DNA of 29,012 nucleotides from Tannerella sp. (GCA_031267485.1 JAIRYY010000026.1:1-29012); one strand, 5' to 3'. Shown: positions 8,420 to 16,532, numbered from the stretch's first letter. The notes: generated by a model from the sequence alone, not told the origin. Numbers and translations are program-made.

Positions 8420-9112
8420 ATGGAAATCAAAAAAACGCCAAGAGCCGATTTGGAAAAGGACATCTCATTAAGTTTTCTGATGGGACTGGTACTTGCACTG
8501 GCCGTGTTGTTTGTTGGATTTGAATGGGGAGAAGAAGACATTCGAGTTGCAACGGACGATGGTCTGAGCACTGTTATAGACGAGGAAGAGATTGAAATGA
8601 CGCAACAAGACGAAATCAAACTTCCCCCTCCGGAACCGGAAGTCGTCAAAGAACCCGATATCCTTGATATCGTGGAGGACGAAGTCAAAGTGGAGAATAT
8701 CCAAATGGCTTCCAGCGAGGATGACATGTCACAGGCACAGAAAGATACTTATGTGGCGCCTGTAGAAGAAGCGGAAGAAGAAGTCGATGAGAATTTCGTG
8801 TTTGTCACCGTAGAAAAAATGCCGGAATTTCCCGGTGGCGATGCAGCCCTTCTGAAATGGATCTCAGACCATGTCAATTACCCGACAATTGCGGCCGAAA
8901 ATGGGATACAGGGACGTGTATCATGCACATTCACCGTCAATGCCGACGGATCGGTGAGCGATGTGGAGGTCGTTCGTGCAGTTGACCCCAATCTGGACAA
9001 GGAAGCTATCCGTGTGCTAAAAATGGTGCCGAAATTCAAACCGGGAGAACAGCGCGGCAAACCTGTTCGCGTGAAATACAGCGTACCGGTACGATTCAGA
9101 CTGGCACAATGA
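8420..9112 (+). CDS. tonB: TonB-family energy transducer
   Basis: Couples the inner-membrane proton motive force to outer-membrane receptors (SusC-type and siderophore transporters). The product is 230 residues: a short cytoplasmic start, one membrane helix at about 17-35, a periplasmic linker at about 38-125 that is rich in Glu/Asp with a PPPEPE proline stretch near 69-74, and a TonB C-terminal domain at about 130-230. That domain shows FPGG (137-140), NYP (153-155), QGRV (164-167) and the final PVRFRL strand. The linker is unusually acidic for a TonB, whose linkers are more often Pro/Lys mixtures. A consensus promoter precedes it and a strong terminator follows. The exbB/exbD genes that would work with it start about 2.1 kb downstream. 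Confidence 0.92.
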   Translation: MEIKKTPRADLEKDISLSFLMGLVLALAVLFVGFEWGEEDIRVATDDGLSTVIDEEEIEMTQQDEIKLPPPEPEVVKEPDILDIVEDEVKVENIQMASSEDDMSQAQKDTYVAPVEEAEEEVDENFVFVTVEKMPEFPGGDAALLKWISDHVNYPTIAAENGIQGRVSCTFTVNADGSVSDVEVVRAVDPNLDKEAIRVLKMVPKFKPGEQRGKPVRVKYSVPVRFRLAQ

Positions 9113-9118
9113 CAATCT

Positions 9119-9150
9119 AAAAAAAAGGCTGCAACATGGCAGCCTTTTTT
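9119..9150 (+). terminator. Intrinsic terminator after tonB
   Basis: GGCTGC (9127-9132) and GCAGCC (9139-9144) form a 6-bp GC stem with a 6-nt loop, extended by A-T pairs, followed by six T (9145-9150). The next open reading frame begins only 4 nt after the T-run. Confidence 0.8.
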
Positions 9151-9169
9151 CATAATGAAGAGAAACCTC

Positions 9170-10147
9170 ATGCTATCATTTGAACAAGTATTAAACAGAT
9201 TAGAGCCGGAATTTAACCGATTAGACTTCGGCCGGTCGCCGCGATGCCTGTTCGAACCAATCGAATATACGCTGGCGCAGGGAGGAAAAAGGATACGTCC
9301 CTGCCTGACGCTTATGGCCTGCAACATCTATAAAGAAAATATAGACGGGGCCGTTAAGCCCGCCATTGGCCTGGAAGTTTTTCACAACTTCACGCTTTTG
9401 CATGACGACCTGATGGACCAGGCCGACATGAGGCGCAACAGGCCTACGATACATAAAAAATGGGGCATGAATACGGCTATTCTATCGGGAGATGCCATGC
9501 TTATTATTGCATACCGGTTGATTGGCAAAACTCCGGAACCCTATCTGAAAAGGATAATGGACCTGTTTTCACAAACCGCACTCGAAATATGCTGCGGTCA
9601 GCAGTATGATATGGAGTTTGAGAAACGCGACGATGTGTCCGAAGAGGAATATCTGGAAATGATACGCCTGAAAACAGCCGTGCTCATCGCATGCTGCATG
9701 AAAACCGGCGCCATCATTGGCGGCGCCTCCGAAGAGGACGCCGACCATTTATACCGTTTCGGCATCTATACCGGCCTCGCTTTTCAACTTCAGGATGACC
9801 TGCTGGATGTATACGGCGATGCCGGAACTTTCGGCAAAAAGATAGGAGGCGACATACTTTGCGACAAGAAAACGTTCCTGCTGACACATGCAATGATGCT
9901 GGCAAACGAGGAACAAAAGGCGAGAATGGCGTTTTTTAAAAACCCGTCAAACGGCTATTCCCCCGAAGAAAAGATAGAGGCATATACCGATTTGTACAAC
10001 CGGCTGCACATAAAGGACATCACCCGGAAAAAAATGGACGGTTTATACAAACTTGCCATGAGCGAACTCGCACTCCTTCGCGTGAACAGGGAGTCGCTGG
10101 CGGAAATCCATACTATCGGAAACATGCTAATGCAGAGGGAATCATAA
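9170..10147 (+). CDS. Polyprenyl (short-chain) diphosphate synthase
   Basis: Trans-isoprenyl diphosphate synthase condensing IPP with allylic diphosphates. The product is 325 residues from the chosen start. GGKRIRP is at 38-44, the first aspartate-rich motif DDLMD at 79-83 followed by MRRNRPT, and the second motif DDLLDVYGD at about 209-217. An aromatic residue lies at the fifth position before the first Asp, a feature linked to C15-C20 products, so a farnesyl or geranylgeranyl synthase is the best guess; chain length is not certain. An ATG at 9155 would add five residues but lies 4 nt after the tonB terminator; MLSFEQVL at 9170 fits family N-termini better. It is followed by tatD 11 nt later. 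It depends on IPP/DMAPP made via the nearby ispH. Confidence 0.9.
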   Translation: MLSFEQVLNRLEPEFNRLDFGRSPRCLFEPIEYTLAQGGKRIRPCLTLMACNIYKENIDGAVKPAIGLEVFHNFTLLHDDLMDQADMRRNRPTIHKKWGMNTAILSGDAMLIIAYRLIGKTPEPYLKRIMDLFSQTALEICCGQQYDMEFEKRDDVSEEEYLEMIRLKTAVLIACCMKTGAIIGGASEEDADHLYRFGIYTGLAFQLQDDLLDVYGDAGTFGKKIGGDILCDKKTFLLTHAMMLANEEQKARMAFFKNPSNGYSPEEKIEAYTDLYNRLHIKDITRKKMDGLYKLAMSELALLRVNRESLAEIHTIGNMLMQRES

Positions 10148-10158
10148 TATCCGGACAA

Positions 10159-10950
10159 ATGAAAATTATTGATACGCATACACATATCTATTCAAAGGAA
10201 TTTGACGGCGACCGCCCGGCAATCATAGATTCCGCAAGGAAAGCAGGCGTCAGAGCGGTACTGCTTCCGAATGAAGATATGGAAAGTATGGAGTCCGTAA
10301 ACAGGCTGTGTGAAGAAGAACCCGATTTCGCCTTTCCGATGATGGGACTGCATCCGACAAGCGTGCACAGGGACTATCCCAAAGCGCTGCAATGCATGGA
10401 AAAAGCGCTCACAAAACGCAAATATTACGCCATCGGAGAAATCGGAATTGATTTATACTGGGACAAGACCTGCCGGAAAGAGCAAAAGTCGGCTTTCGAG
10501 GAACAGTTGCGATGGAGCATCGACCTGCAGCTCCCGGTTGCCGTACACATCAGAGAATCCCTTGATGAAGCGCTCGACAGTATATATAATGTAGGCGCCG
10601 ACCGGCTGAAAGGAGTGTTTCACTGTTTTGGAGGAAAAATGGACGAATGGGACAAAATATCGGAACTGTCAACATTCCATGTAGGAATAGGAGGCATTAT
10701 CACATTTAGAAACAGCGAGTTGAAAGAAACTTTGAAACACATCCCCAAAGAAAGGATCCTGCTGGAAACAGATGCACCGTATCTTGCACCCGTTCCCTAC
10801 AGAGGCCGGCGAAACGAACCGGCATATATAACAGAAACAGCCAAAAAGGTTGCCGAATGTTACGAAATGACAATGGAAGATATAGCAAAATGCACATTTC
10901 GAAATGCGTTAGAGTTGTTTAACATTCCGGTAAATTGTACTGATATTTAG
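10159..10950 (+). CDS. TatD-family metal-dependent hydrolase
   Basis: Cytoplasmic TIM-barrel metallohydrolase of 263 residues. TatD relatives act as Mg-dependent DNases or on D-aminoacyl-tRNA; the substrate here is unknown. Metal ligands are in place: DTHTH (Asp5, His7, His9), Glu94 in GEIGID, His130 in VHIRES, His155 in FHCFGG and Asp205 in ETDAPYLAP. RRNEPAY near 217-223 is also characteristic. It lies 11 nt after the prenyl synthase, so the two are probably co-transcribed. tRNA-Ser follows after about 140 nt of AT-rich sequence. Confidence 0.92.
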   Translation: MKIIDTHTHIYSKEFDGDRPAIIDSARKAGVRAVLLPNEDMESMESVNRLCEEEPDFAFPMMGLHPTSVHRDYPKALQCMEKALTKRKYYAIGEIGIDLYWDKTCRKEQKSAFEEQLRWSIDLQLPVAVHIRESLDEALDSIYNVGADRLKGVFHCFGGKMDEWDKISELSTFHVGIGGIITFRNSELKETLKHIPKERILLETDAPYLAPVPYRGRRNEPAYITETAKKVAECYEMTMEDIAKCTFRNALELFNIPVNCTDI

Positions 10951-11023
10951 GTGTTTTGAATGAAATAAAGACATGTACCGGAAGAAAAAAACATACCCAG
11001 GGAAAAATTTATCGCAAAAATTA

Positions 11024-11053
11024 TTTGTATGTGATATATTTTTCGTACTTTGC
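11024..11053 (+). promoter_or_regulatory. Candidate promoter of tRNA-Ser
   Basis: TTTG at 11024-11027 and TACTTTGC at 11046-11053, 18 nt apart. The downstream box has one base fewer between TA and TTTG than the TAnnTTTG consensus. It lies about 37 nt before the mature tRNA 5' end, a normal distance for a tRNA gene. Confidence 0.5.
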
Positions 11054-11089
11054 ACTCGTTTTTTGAGAGGGGAGCCTTTCGATAACAGA

Positions 11090-11177
11090 GGAGAGATGCT
11101 CGAGTGGTTGAAGAGGCACGCCTGGAAAGCGTGTATGCGCCTAAAGCGCATCGCGGGTTCGAATCCCGCTTTCTCCG
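11090..11177 (+). tRNA. tRNA-Ser (anticodon GGA)
   Basis: An 88-nt class II tRNA. The acceptor arm GGAGAGA (11090-11096) pairs with TTTCTCC (11170-11176) with one G-U; G11177 is the discriminator base. The anticodon stem CACGC/GCGTG encloses the loop CTGGAAA, giving anticodon GGA (reads UCC and UCU). A long variable arm with GATGCGC-like pairing (ATGCGC...GCGCAT) and the T-arm loop GTTCGAATC are present. CCA is not encoded. No integrase or duplicated 3' end is seen nearby, so nothing suggests use as an attachment site. Confidence 0.95.
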
Positions 11178-11255
11178 CGTAATCATTTAATTGAATTACA
11201 AGAGTTTATAATTTAATAATAATACATGAGAATTACTAATTTAAATTAACACACA

Positions 11256-11993
11256 ATGAAAAAAGTTTTAACTAAAGCATTCCTGGGCATGTGTGCCCTT
11301 GGAACATCAGCAGTAGCATTTGCACAAGACGTGGCAGAGCCGGTTGTAGAAACAGGATTCCACCAGGCGTTGAAAATTAAGTTTATCGAAGGGGACGCCG
11401 GTTTTATGAGTACGATTGCTATCGCATTGATTCTTGGTCTGGCATTTGTATTGGAGCGTATCATTTATCTGAATCTCGCCGATACAAGCGCTGATAAATT
11501 ATTAAAAGGCATTGAGGCAGCTCTCGACAAAGGAGACGTTGAAGCAGCCAAAGCGATTGCCCGTGACACGAGAGGCCCTATCGCCTCTATCGCCTATCAG
11601 GGACTTCTGAGAATTGATCAGGGTATTGATGTGGTTGAGAAATCAATTGTTTCGTACGGCGGCGTACAGGGCGGCCTTCTGGAGAAGAACCTGTCGTGGA
11701 TCACACTGTTTATCGCAATGGCTCCGTCTCTGGGATTCCTTGGTACGGTAGTGGGTATGATTATGGCGTTCGACAAAATCGAACAGGTAGGCGACATCAG
11801 TCCCACCGTTGTGGCGGGAGGTATGAAAGTGGCATTGATCACCACTGTAGGAGGGCTGGTCGTTGCGCTTATACTTCAGGTGTTTTATAACTATCTGCTG
11901 AGCAAGCTGGAAGCAATCCTTAACAAAATGGAGGATGCATCCATCTCTTTGCTTGATATGGTTATAAAATACGACGTGAAATATAAAAAATAA
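11256..11993 (+). CDS. exbB: ExbB/TolQ/MotA-family proton channel protein
   Basis: Inner-membrane subunit of the ExbB-ExbD motor that powers TonB. The product is 245 residues. An N-terminal stretch (about 1-24, ending AFAQ) looks like a signal sequence or an additional helix. Three membrane helices follow at about 50-72, 148-172 and 188-213, with the large cytoplasmic loop between the first two. The GFLGTVVGMI and ALITTVGGL segments are the conserved channel-forming helices of MotA/TolQ/ExbB. First gene of a four-gene cluster; the next ATG comes 6 nt after its stop. No clear promoter is seen in 11178-11255, so read-through from the tRNA region or a non-consensus promoter is possible. Confidence 0.92.
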   Translation: MKKVLTKAFLGMCALGTSAVAFAQDVAEPVVETGFHQALKIKFIEGDAGFMSTIAIALILGLAFVLERIIYLNLADTSADKLLKGIEAALDKGDVEAAKAIARDTRGPIASIAYQGLLRIDQGIDVVEKSIVSYGGVQGGLLEKNLSWITLFIAMAPSLGFLGTVVGMIMAFDKIEQVGDISPTVVAGGMKVALITTVGGLVVALILQVFYNYLLSKLEAILNKMEDASISLLDMVIKYDVKYKK

Positions 11994-11999
11994 TCCGCC

Positions 12000-12476
12000 A
12001 TGGCTGTAACAAAAATCAGAAAAATATCAAGCTGGACTCTGCTCGTAGTGTCAATTATCAGTATTGCGCTACTTGCACTGTTTTACTTCGGAGGGAATGG
12101 CGAACCGCTTCGCGGCGAGTTGACAAATCCCCTCTATACCGGCGAATTGCTAATCTGGTCGTACGTTCTTTTAGCAATATGCGCCATTAGCATGCTTTTA
12201 TTCGGAATAACGCAATTCTTTAACAAGTTCAAGGCAAGCCCCAAGGGCGCACTTATGTCATTAGGCGTATTTGCCGGTTTTGCCATCCTGTTGGTTATTG
12301 CCTACTCTGTCGGACAAGGAGTTCCTTTACCCGGTATTAATGCCGATTCACAGAAATATAACGTGGAAGTCTGGTTGAAAATAACCGATATGTGGTTATA
12401 CGCCATGTATATCCTGTTAATATTGGCTGTCGTGGCGATGGTGTGGGGTTCCGTTAAGAAAATATTGAGCAAATAA
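12000..12476 (+). CDS. Small four-helix membrane protein of the ExbB-ExbD cluster
   Basis: A 158-residue protein with four predicted membrane helices at about 11-30, 48-72, 85-103 and 131-150, and short charged ends. I recognise no catalytic motif. Its position, 6 nt after exbB and 19 nt before exbD, indicates co-translation with the motor genes. Membrane proteins of this size between exbB and exbD occur in other Bacteroidota clusters. A role as an accessory or assembly subunit of the ExbB-ExbD motor is an inference from context only. Confidence 0.8.
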   Translation: MAVTKIRKISSWTLLVVSIISIALLALFYFGGNGEPLRGELTNPLYTGELLIWSYVLLAICAISMLLFGITQFFNKFKASPKGALMSLGVFAGFAILLVIAYSVGQGVPLPGINADSQKYNVEVWLKITDMWLYAMYILLILAVVAMVWGSVKKILSK

Positions 12477-12495
12477 CCGATTAAAATGAGAAAAA

Positions 12496-13092
12496 ATGGG
12501 TAAAAAGAGAAAAGTTCCAGGAATAAACGGTTCTTCTTCTGCTGATATTGCTTTCATGCTACTCCTGTTTTTCCTTTTGACGACATCCATGGATACAGAC
12601 AAGGGCCTGCCCCGCCGTCTGCCCCGTCCGCCTGAAAGTAAAGAGCAGATGGACGAACAGAAAGTCAACAAAAGGAATACACTGAGCGTAATGGTCAGTT
12701 CCGACAACCGTATCATGTGTGCCGGCGAAGAAGTGACACTGGTTCAACTGAGAGAGAAAGCGAGAGATTTCATCGAGAATCCGAATAACTCGGAAACTTT
12801 ACCGGAAAAAGATACGCTCAATATTCCGTATTTCGGAGTACAGATGGTTACTAAAAATCATATTATATCGTTACAGTGCGACCGCGGTACAAAATACCAG
12901 ACATACATTGATGTCCAGAACGAGTTGGCTGCCGCATATAATGATTTGCGTGACGTGGTATCAAAGAGACAGTTCGGTAAAGCGTTCAGAGTGCTGGACG
13001 ATGAAGAAGAAAGGCAAGCCGTAATGAAGTATTATCCTCAAAAAATCTCCGAGGCGGAGCCGAAGAGATATGGCGAGACTAAAAAGAAGTAA
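12496..13092 (+). CDS. exbD: ExbD/TolR-family protein (first copy)
   Basis: Motor subunit with one membrane helix and a periplasmic domain. The product is 198 residues, longer than the usual 140-150. The helix spans about 15-32 and contains the essential proton-carrying Asp (Asp17, in SSADIAFMLL). The segment just after the helix (DKGLPRRLPRPP) is the conserved ExbD/TolR region. The C-terminal part (about 150-198) is charged and forms an extension. It precedes a second exbD by 5 nt. Two different ExbD subunits beside one ExbB is the usual Bacteroidota arrangement and suggests a heteromeric complex. Confidence 0.92.
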   Translation: MGKKRKVPGINGSSSADIAFMLLLFFLLTTSMDTDKGLPRRLPRPPESKEQMDEQKVNKRNTLSVMVSSDNRIMCAGEEVTLVQLREKARDFIENPNNSETLPEKDTLNIPYFGVQMVTKNHIISLQCDRGTKYQTYIDVQNELAAAYNDLRDVVSKRQFGKAFRVLDDEEERQAVMKYYPQKISEAEPKRYGETKKK

Positions 13093-13097
13093 ATATC

Positions 13098-13571
13098 ATG
13101 GGAAAATTCAGTAAAGCGGGCGGACGTGAAATGCCCGAGTTAAATACGTCATCATTACCTGACCTGGTTTTTGCTATTTTATTCTTCTTCATGATGGTTA
13201 CCAGCATGCGTGAAGTAACGCTGAAAGTTCAATTCCGTTCCCCCATGGCTACGGAACTCCAGAAGTTGGAGAAAAAAACTTTGGTTACCTTCATCTATGT
13301 GGGCAAACCCAACTCGGCGGAATTGAGAGAGAAGATGGGAAACGAAACGCGTATCCAGCTGAACGATCAGATTGCCGAAATATCCGAAGTGGGAGCATAC
13401 ATCGGTCAGGAAAAAGCAAGTATGAAAGAAGAAGATCAGCCTTATATGACGACGTCCATAAAAGGTGACTTTGAAACGAACATGGGTATCATCACCGACC
13501 TTAAACAGGCTTTGCGTGAGGCATACGCATTAAAAATCAGTTATTCGGCCAAACAACGGGCGGGAACATAA
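13098..13571 (+). CDS. exbD: ExbD/TolR-family protein (second copy)
   Basis: A 157-residue ExbD paralogue. The membrane helix lies at about 21-37, with the key Asp at 22 (SSLPDLVFAIL). The N-terminus GGREMPELNTSS matches the ExbD pre-helix segment. The periplasmic domain is about 45-155, ending with the ITDLKQALREAYALKISYSAK segment typical of the family. It differs clearly from the first copy, so the pair is not a recent duplication. Last gene of the cluster; a terminator begins about 25 nt after its stop codon. Confidence 0.92.
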   Translation: MGKFSKAGGREMPELNTSSLPDLVFAILFFFMMVTSMREVTLKVQFRSPMATELQKLEKKTLVTFIYVGKPNSAELREKMGNETRIQLNDQIAEISEVGAYIGQEKASMKEEDQPYMTTSIKGDFETNMGIITDLKQALREAYALKISYSAKQRAGT

Positions 13572-13596
13572 AATAACTGTTTTAAATTGTACAAAA

Positions 13597-13635
13597 GAAA
13601 GAGAGTTTGTCAAAAAAAAGACATGCTCTCTTTTA
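13597..13635 (+). terminator. Intrinsic terminator of the exbB-exbD cluster
   Basis: AAAGAGAG (13598-13605) pairs with CTCTCTTT (13626-13633), and TGTC (13608-13611) with GACA (13620-13623) around an all-A loop; TTTTA follows. This closes the exb operon before the lrp promoter. Confidence 0.7.
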
Positions 13636-13661
13636 TATTTAAAAAAAAACTATTATCTTTG
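13631..13661 (+). promoter_or_regulatory. Promoter of the Lrp-type regulator
   Basis: TATCTTTG at 13654-13661 is a perfect TAnnTTTG box. At the expected distance of 19 nt the upstream box is TTTT (13631-13634), shared with the tail of the preceding terminator. Transcription should begin near 13667. Confidence 0.55.
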
Positions 13662-13690
13662 ACGCTTTAATGATAAAAAAAATTACCGTC

Positions 13691-14158
13691 ATGACTAAAT
13701 TTGAATTAGACAATCTGGATAAGAAAATCCTCAATTTGATTGTAAAAGACGCGCGTAAACCTTTTCTCGAAGTAGCGCGGGAGTGTAATGTGTCCGGCGC
13801 TGCAATCCATCAGCGTATTCAGAAGCTGGCGAACGCGGGTGTGATAAAAGGTTCCGAGTTTATCCTGGACAACGAGAAGATAGGGTACGAGACCTGTGCA
13901 TACATGGGAATATTCCTCAAAAATCCGGAACAGTTCCCCGTTGTCACCGCCTCGCTGATGAAAATCCCGGAAGTTGTCGAATGTCATTATACGACAGGGA
14001 AGTACGATTTGTTCATAAAAATATACGCCAGGAACAATCAGCACCTGTTAAGTATAATACACAACAAACTTCAGCCGCTGGGGCTGTCGCGTACCGAAAC
14101 GCTTATTTCTTTCAAGGAAACATTTAAGAGACACTTGCCCTTGCCTGTAGAGGATTAA
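13691..14158 (+). CDS. Lrp/AsnC-family transcriptional regulator
   Basis: A 155-residue DNA-binding protein. The N-terminal helix-turn-helix (about 5-55) has LDKKILNLIVKDARKPFLEVA and the recognition segment VSGAAIHQRIQKL. The C-terminal RAM/ligand-binding domain (about 65-145) contains VVECHYTTGKYDLFIKIYA. The family senses amino acids and acts on amino acid metabolism genes; the effector and targets are unknown here. An in-frame ATG at 13670 is only a few bases past the predicted transcription start, so the start at 13691 (MTKFELDNLDKK) is preferred. It is monocistronic, with its own promoter and a terminator shared with rplQ. Confidence 0.9.
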   Translation: MTKFELDNLDKKILNLIVKDARKPFLEVARECNVSGAAIHQRIQKLANAGVIKGSEFILDNEKIGYETCAYMGIFLKNPEQFPVVTASLMKIPEVVECHYTTGKYDLFIKIYARNNQHLLSIIHNKLQPLGLSRTETLISFKETFKRHLPLPVED

Positions 14159-14176
14159 AAATGGTGGTGGATATAC

Positions 14177-14213
14177 AAAAAAAAGGTATTCGAATGGACG
14201 AACACCTTTTTTT
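14177..14213. terminator. Bidirectional terminator between lrp and rplQ
   Basis: GGT-a-TTCG (14185-14192) pairs with CGAA-c-ACC (14199-14206) around loop AATGGA. The stem is flanked by eight A (14177-14184) and seven T (14207-14213), so it ends with a T-run on either strand. It closes lrp on the plus strand and the ribosomal protein cluster on the minus strand. Confidence 0.8.
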
Positions 14214-14232
14214 ATAAAATTTAAAACCAAGC

Positions 14233-14817
14233 TTATTCGGATTTATTTTCCTCTTCCGCTTCTTCGGCCGAAACGACTATGCTTTCGGTCGGAGGAATGG
14301 TTTCTTCAATCGGTTTGGTTTCCTCTTCCGCTTTCACTTCTTCAGCCGGAACCGTTACCGGGGCAGACTCTTCGACGATGCTGTCACCGGTCGATTTCTT
14401 GCGGGAGCGGGAACGGCGCGTCTTGCCTGCGGCTTTCTTCGTATCCTTCAACATGTTTTCATCGAAGTCAACAAGTTCAATAAAACACATCGCGGCGTTA
14501 TCGCCCAGACGGTTTCCTGTCTTGATAATACGCGTATACCCGCCCGGACGGTCGCCCACTTTCTGTGATATGACAGTAAACAGTTCCGTAACGGCATATT
14601 TATCCTGCAGGAGGGAGAATACCGTACGGCGCGAATGGGTGGTATCTTCTTTTGATTTCGTTATCATCGGTTCAACATACTTACGCAAAGCTTTAGCTTT
14701 CGCCGTAGTCGTAAAAATGCGTTTATGCTTTATCAATGATGATGCCATATTCGAAAGCATCGCATGACGATGCGAGCTTGTGCGGCCTAAATGATTTATT
14801 TTCTTATTGTGTCTCAT
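14233..14817 (-). CDS. rplQ: 50S ribosomal protein L17 (bL17)
   Basis: Large-subunit protein lining the exit-tunnel side. The product is 194 residues, of which about 1-125 form the L17 core ([20 protein letters not shown] start; [26 protein letters not shown]). About 70 extra residues follow: a basic [15 protein letters not shown] stretch and then a long Glu-rich tail. E. coli L17 has about 127 residues; extended acidic tails are common in Bacteroidota L17. Last gene of the cluster, 2 nt after rpoA. Confidence 0.96.
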   Translation of the reverse strand: MRHNKKINHLGRTSSHRHAMLSNMASSLIKHKRIFTTTAKAKALRKYVEPMITKSKEDTTHSRRTVFSLLQDKYAVTELFTVISQKVGDRPGGYTRIIKTGNRLGDNAAMCFIELVDFDENMLKDTKKAAGKTRRSRSRKKSTGDSIVEESAPVTVPAEEVKAEEETKPIEETIPPTESIVVSAEEAEEENKSE

Positions 14818-14819
14818 CG

Positions 14820-15815
14820 TTACTCTTTATCTAATTTATATTTCGAAATATCCATGCCAAATGACAAATGCAAACCGTCCAGCAGCTCATCCAGTTCGGT
14901 GAGCGACTTCTTGCCGAAGTTGCGGAACTTCAGCAAATCGTTTTTGTTGTAATGAACAAGTTCGCCCAGCGTTTCCACATCGGCTGCTTTTAAACAGTTC
15001 AATGCACGAACGGAAAGATCCATATCCGAGAGTTTGGTTTTAAGCAGCTGACGCATGTGCAGCACTTCCTCGTCAAACTCTTCATTATTTTCCGTATCGA
15101 CTGTTTCCATCGCGATTTTTTCGTCCGAGAACAGCATAAAATGATAAATCAATATTTTAGCTGCTTCTTTCAGCGCTTCTTTCGGATGTATCGAGCCGTC
15201 GGTAGTAATTTCAAGAATCAGTTTCTCGTAGTCCGTTTTTTGTTCAACACGATAATTGTCAATCGTATACTTCACATTTCGGATAGGTGTGTAAATGGAA
15301 TCTATCGCTATAACGTGCACATCCGGGGATGCCGCATGTTCATCCGAGGGCACATAGCCGCGTCCCTTGTTAATCACCAGGTCAATCTGGAATGAAGCGT
15401 TCGGATCAAGATGACATATTTCCAAATCCGGATTCAGCACTTCAAAGCCGCCGGTCAATTGCTTACCGATGTCTCCGGCTTTGAAAACCTCTTTCCTTGA
15501 TACGGAAACGGTCACTTTCTCCTCGTCGACATCATCATCTCCCTCGTGCCTGAAACGAATCCGTTTCAGATTAAGGATGATATTTGTGACATCTTCGAGA
15601 ACACCCGGTATTGTGGCAAATTCATGCTCAACACCCTCTATCTTAACTGATGAAATTGCATATCCTTCCAGGGAAGACAAGAGGATACGGCGCAAAGCAT
15701 TACCTATCGTAATACCGTAGCCGGGCTCCAACGGACGAAATTCAAATTTCCCGAAGAATGCGTCCGCTTCTAACATTAATACCTTATCGGGCTTTTGGAA
15801 TGCTAATATCGCCAT
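14820..15815 (-). CDS. rpoA: RNA polymerase alpha subunit
   Basis: Assembles the RNA polymerase core and contacts promoter DNA and regulators. The product is 331 residues. The N-terminal assembly domain (about 1-235) has [24 protein letters not shown]. The C-terminal domain (about 255-320) has [20 protein letters not shown] and [19 protein letters not shown]. It lies between rpsD (6 nt) and rplQ (2 nt), the standard alpha-operon order. Confidence 0.98.
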   Translation of the reverse strand: MAILAFQKPDKVLMLEADAFFGKFEFRPLEPGYGITIGNALRRILLSSLEGYAISSVKIEGVEHEFATIPGVLEDVTNIILNLKRIRFRHEGDDDVDEEKVTVSVSRKEVFKAGDIGKQLTGGFEVLNPDLEICHLDPNASFQIDLVINKGRGYVPSDEHAASPDVHVIAIDSIYTPIRNVKYTIDNYRVEQKTDYEKLILEITTDGSIHPKEALKEAAKILIYHFMLFSDEKIAMETVDTENNEEFDEEVLHMRQLLKTKLSDMDLSVRALNCLKAADVETLGELVHYNKNDLLKFRNFGKKSLTELDELLDGLHLSFGMDISKYKLDKE

Positions 15816-15821
15816 AGTCTG

Positions 15822-16427
15822 TTATTTAGAATACAACTCAACAATCAATTGTTCCTTGATATTCTCCGGAATATCTGCTCTTTCCGGGAGATGTAAGAGT
15901 TTACCGCTCATAGACGGCTGATCCCATTCAATCCACGGATATTTGCTGTGGTTGAAACCTGAAAGTGCGCCTGCTATCACTTCGAGGGATTTTGAACGTT
16001 CACGCACGCCAACAATCTGTCCCTGCCTGACGGAATAAGACGGGATGTTCACCACATGCCCATCGACCGTAATATGGCGGTGCGAAACGAGCTGACGGGC
16101 AGCGTCGCGTGTCGGAGCCAGACCAAGACGGAACACGATGTTATCCAGACGGCTTTCCAGCAACTGCAACAGCACCTCGCCGGTAATACCTTTCGAGTGT
16201 GACGCTTTTTCGAACAGGTTCCTGAATTGTTTTTCCAATACACCATACGTGTATTTCGCTTTTTGTTTTTCGCGTAGCTGTGTGCCATATTCCGACGTTT
16301 TCCGGCGACGGTTGATACCGTGCTGCCCCGGCGGATAATTCTTCTTCGACAATACTTTATCCGCGCCGAATATGGCTTCACCAAACTTACGAGCAATCTT
16401 TGTTTTTGGGCCTGTATATCTTGCCAT
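15822..16427 (-). CDS. rpsD: 30S ribosomal protein S4 (uS4)
   Basis: Primary 16S rRNA-binding protein that begins 30S assembly; in E. coli also the autoregulator of the alpha operon. The product is 201 residues. The N-terminal domain is of the zinc-free type, with no CxxC pairs. The S4 RNA-binding domain shows [24 protein letters not shown] and the [12 protein letters not shown] segment. It is preceded by the largest gap within the cluster (105 nt). Confidence 0.97.
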   Translation of the reverse strand: MARYTGPKTKIARKFGEAIFGADKVLSKKNYPPGQHGINRRRKTSEYGTQLREKQKAKYTYGVLEKQFRNLFEKASHSKGITGEVLLQLLESRLDNIVFRLGLAPTRDAARQLVSHRHITVDGHVVNIPSYSVRQGQIVGVRERSKSLEVIAGALSGFNHSKYPWIEWDQPSMSGKLLHLPERADIPENIKEQLIVELYSK

Positions 16428-16532
16428 TTTGTTTGTGTTTTTAAATTTAATATAAAACCCGAATCGTGCAGCCGCGATTGCGAGAGGATAAATGCAATCT
16501 ATTTACACCTCGGGGTTTACGTTTATGATTAA
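16428..16532 (-). promoter_or_regulatory. Structured 105-nt gap before rpsD (candidate leader RNA)
   Basis: On the minus strand this gap can form an outer stem AAACCC...GGGTTT and, inside it, AATCG...CGATT around an 8-nt loop. Other gaps in the cluster are mostly below 30 nt and at most 65 nt. No TAnnTTTG promoter box was found. A cis-acting RNA, for example an S4-binding autoregulatory site, is possible but is inferred only from position and pairing. Confidence 0.3.

Noticed and set aside
11090..11177. tRNA-Ser as an integration site
   Set aside because: No integrase, phage gene or duplicated tRNA 3' end is seen in the flanking sequence.
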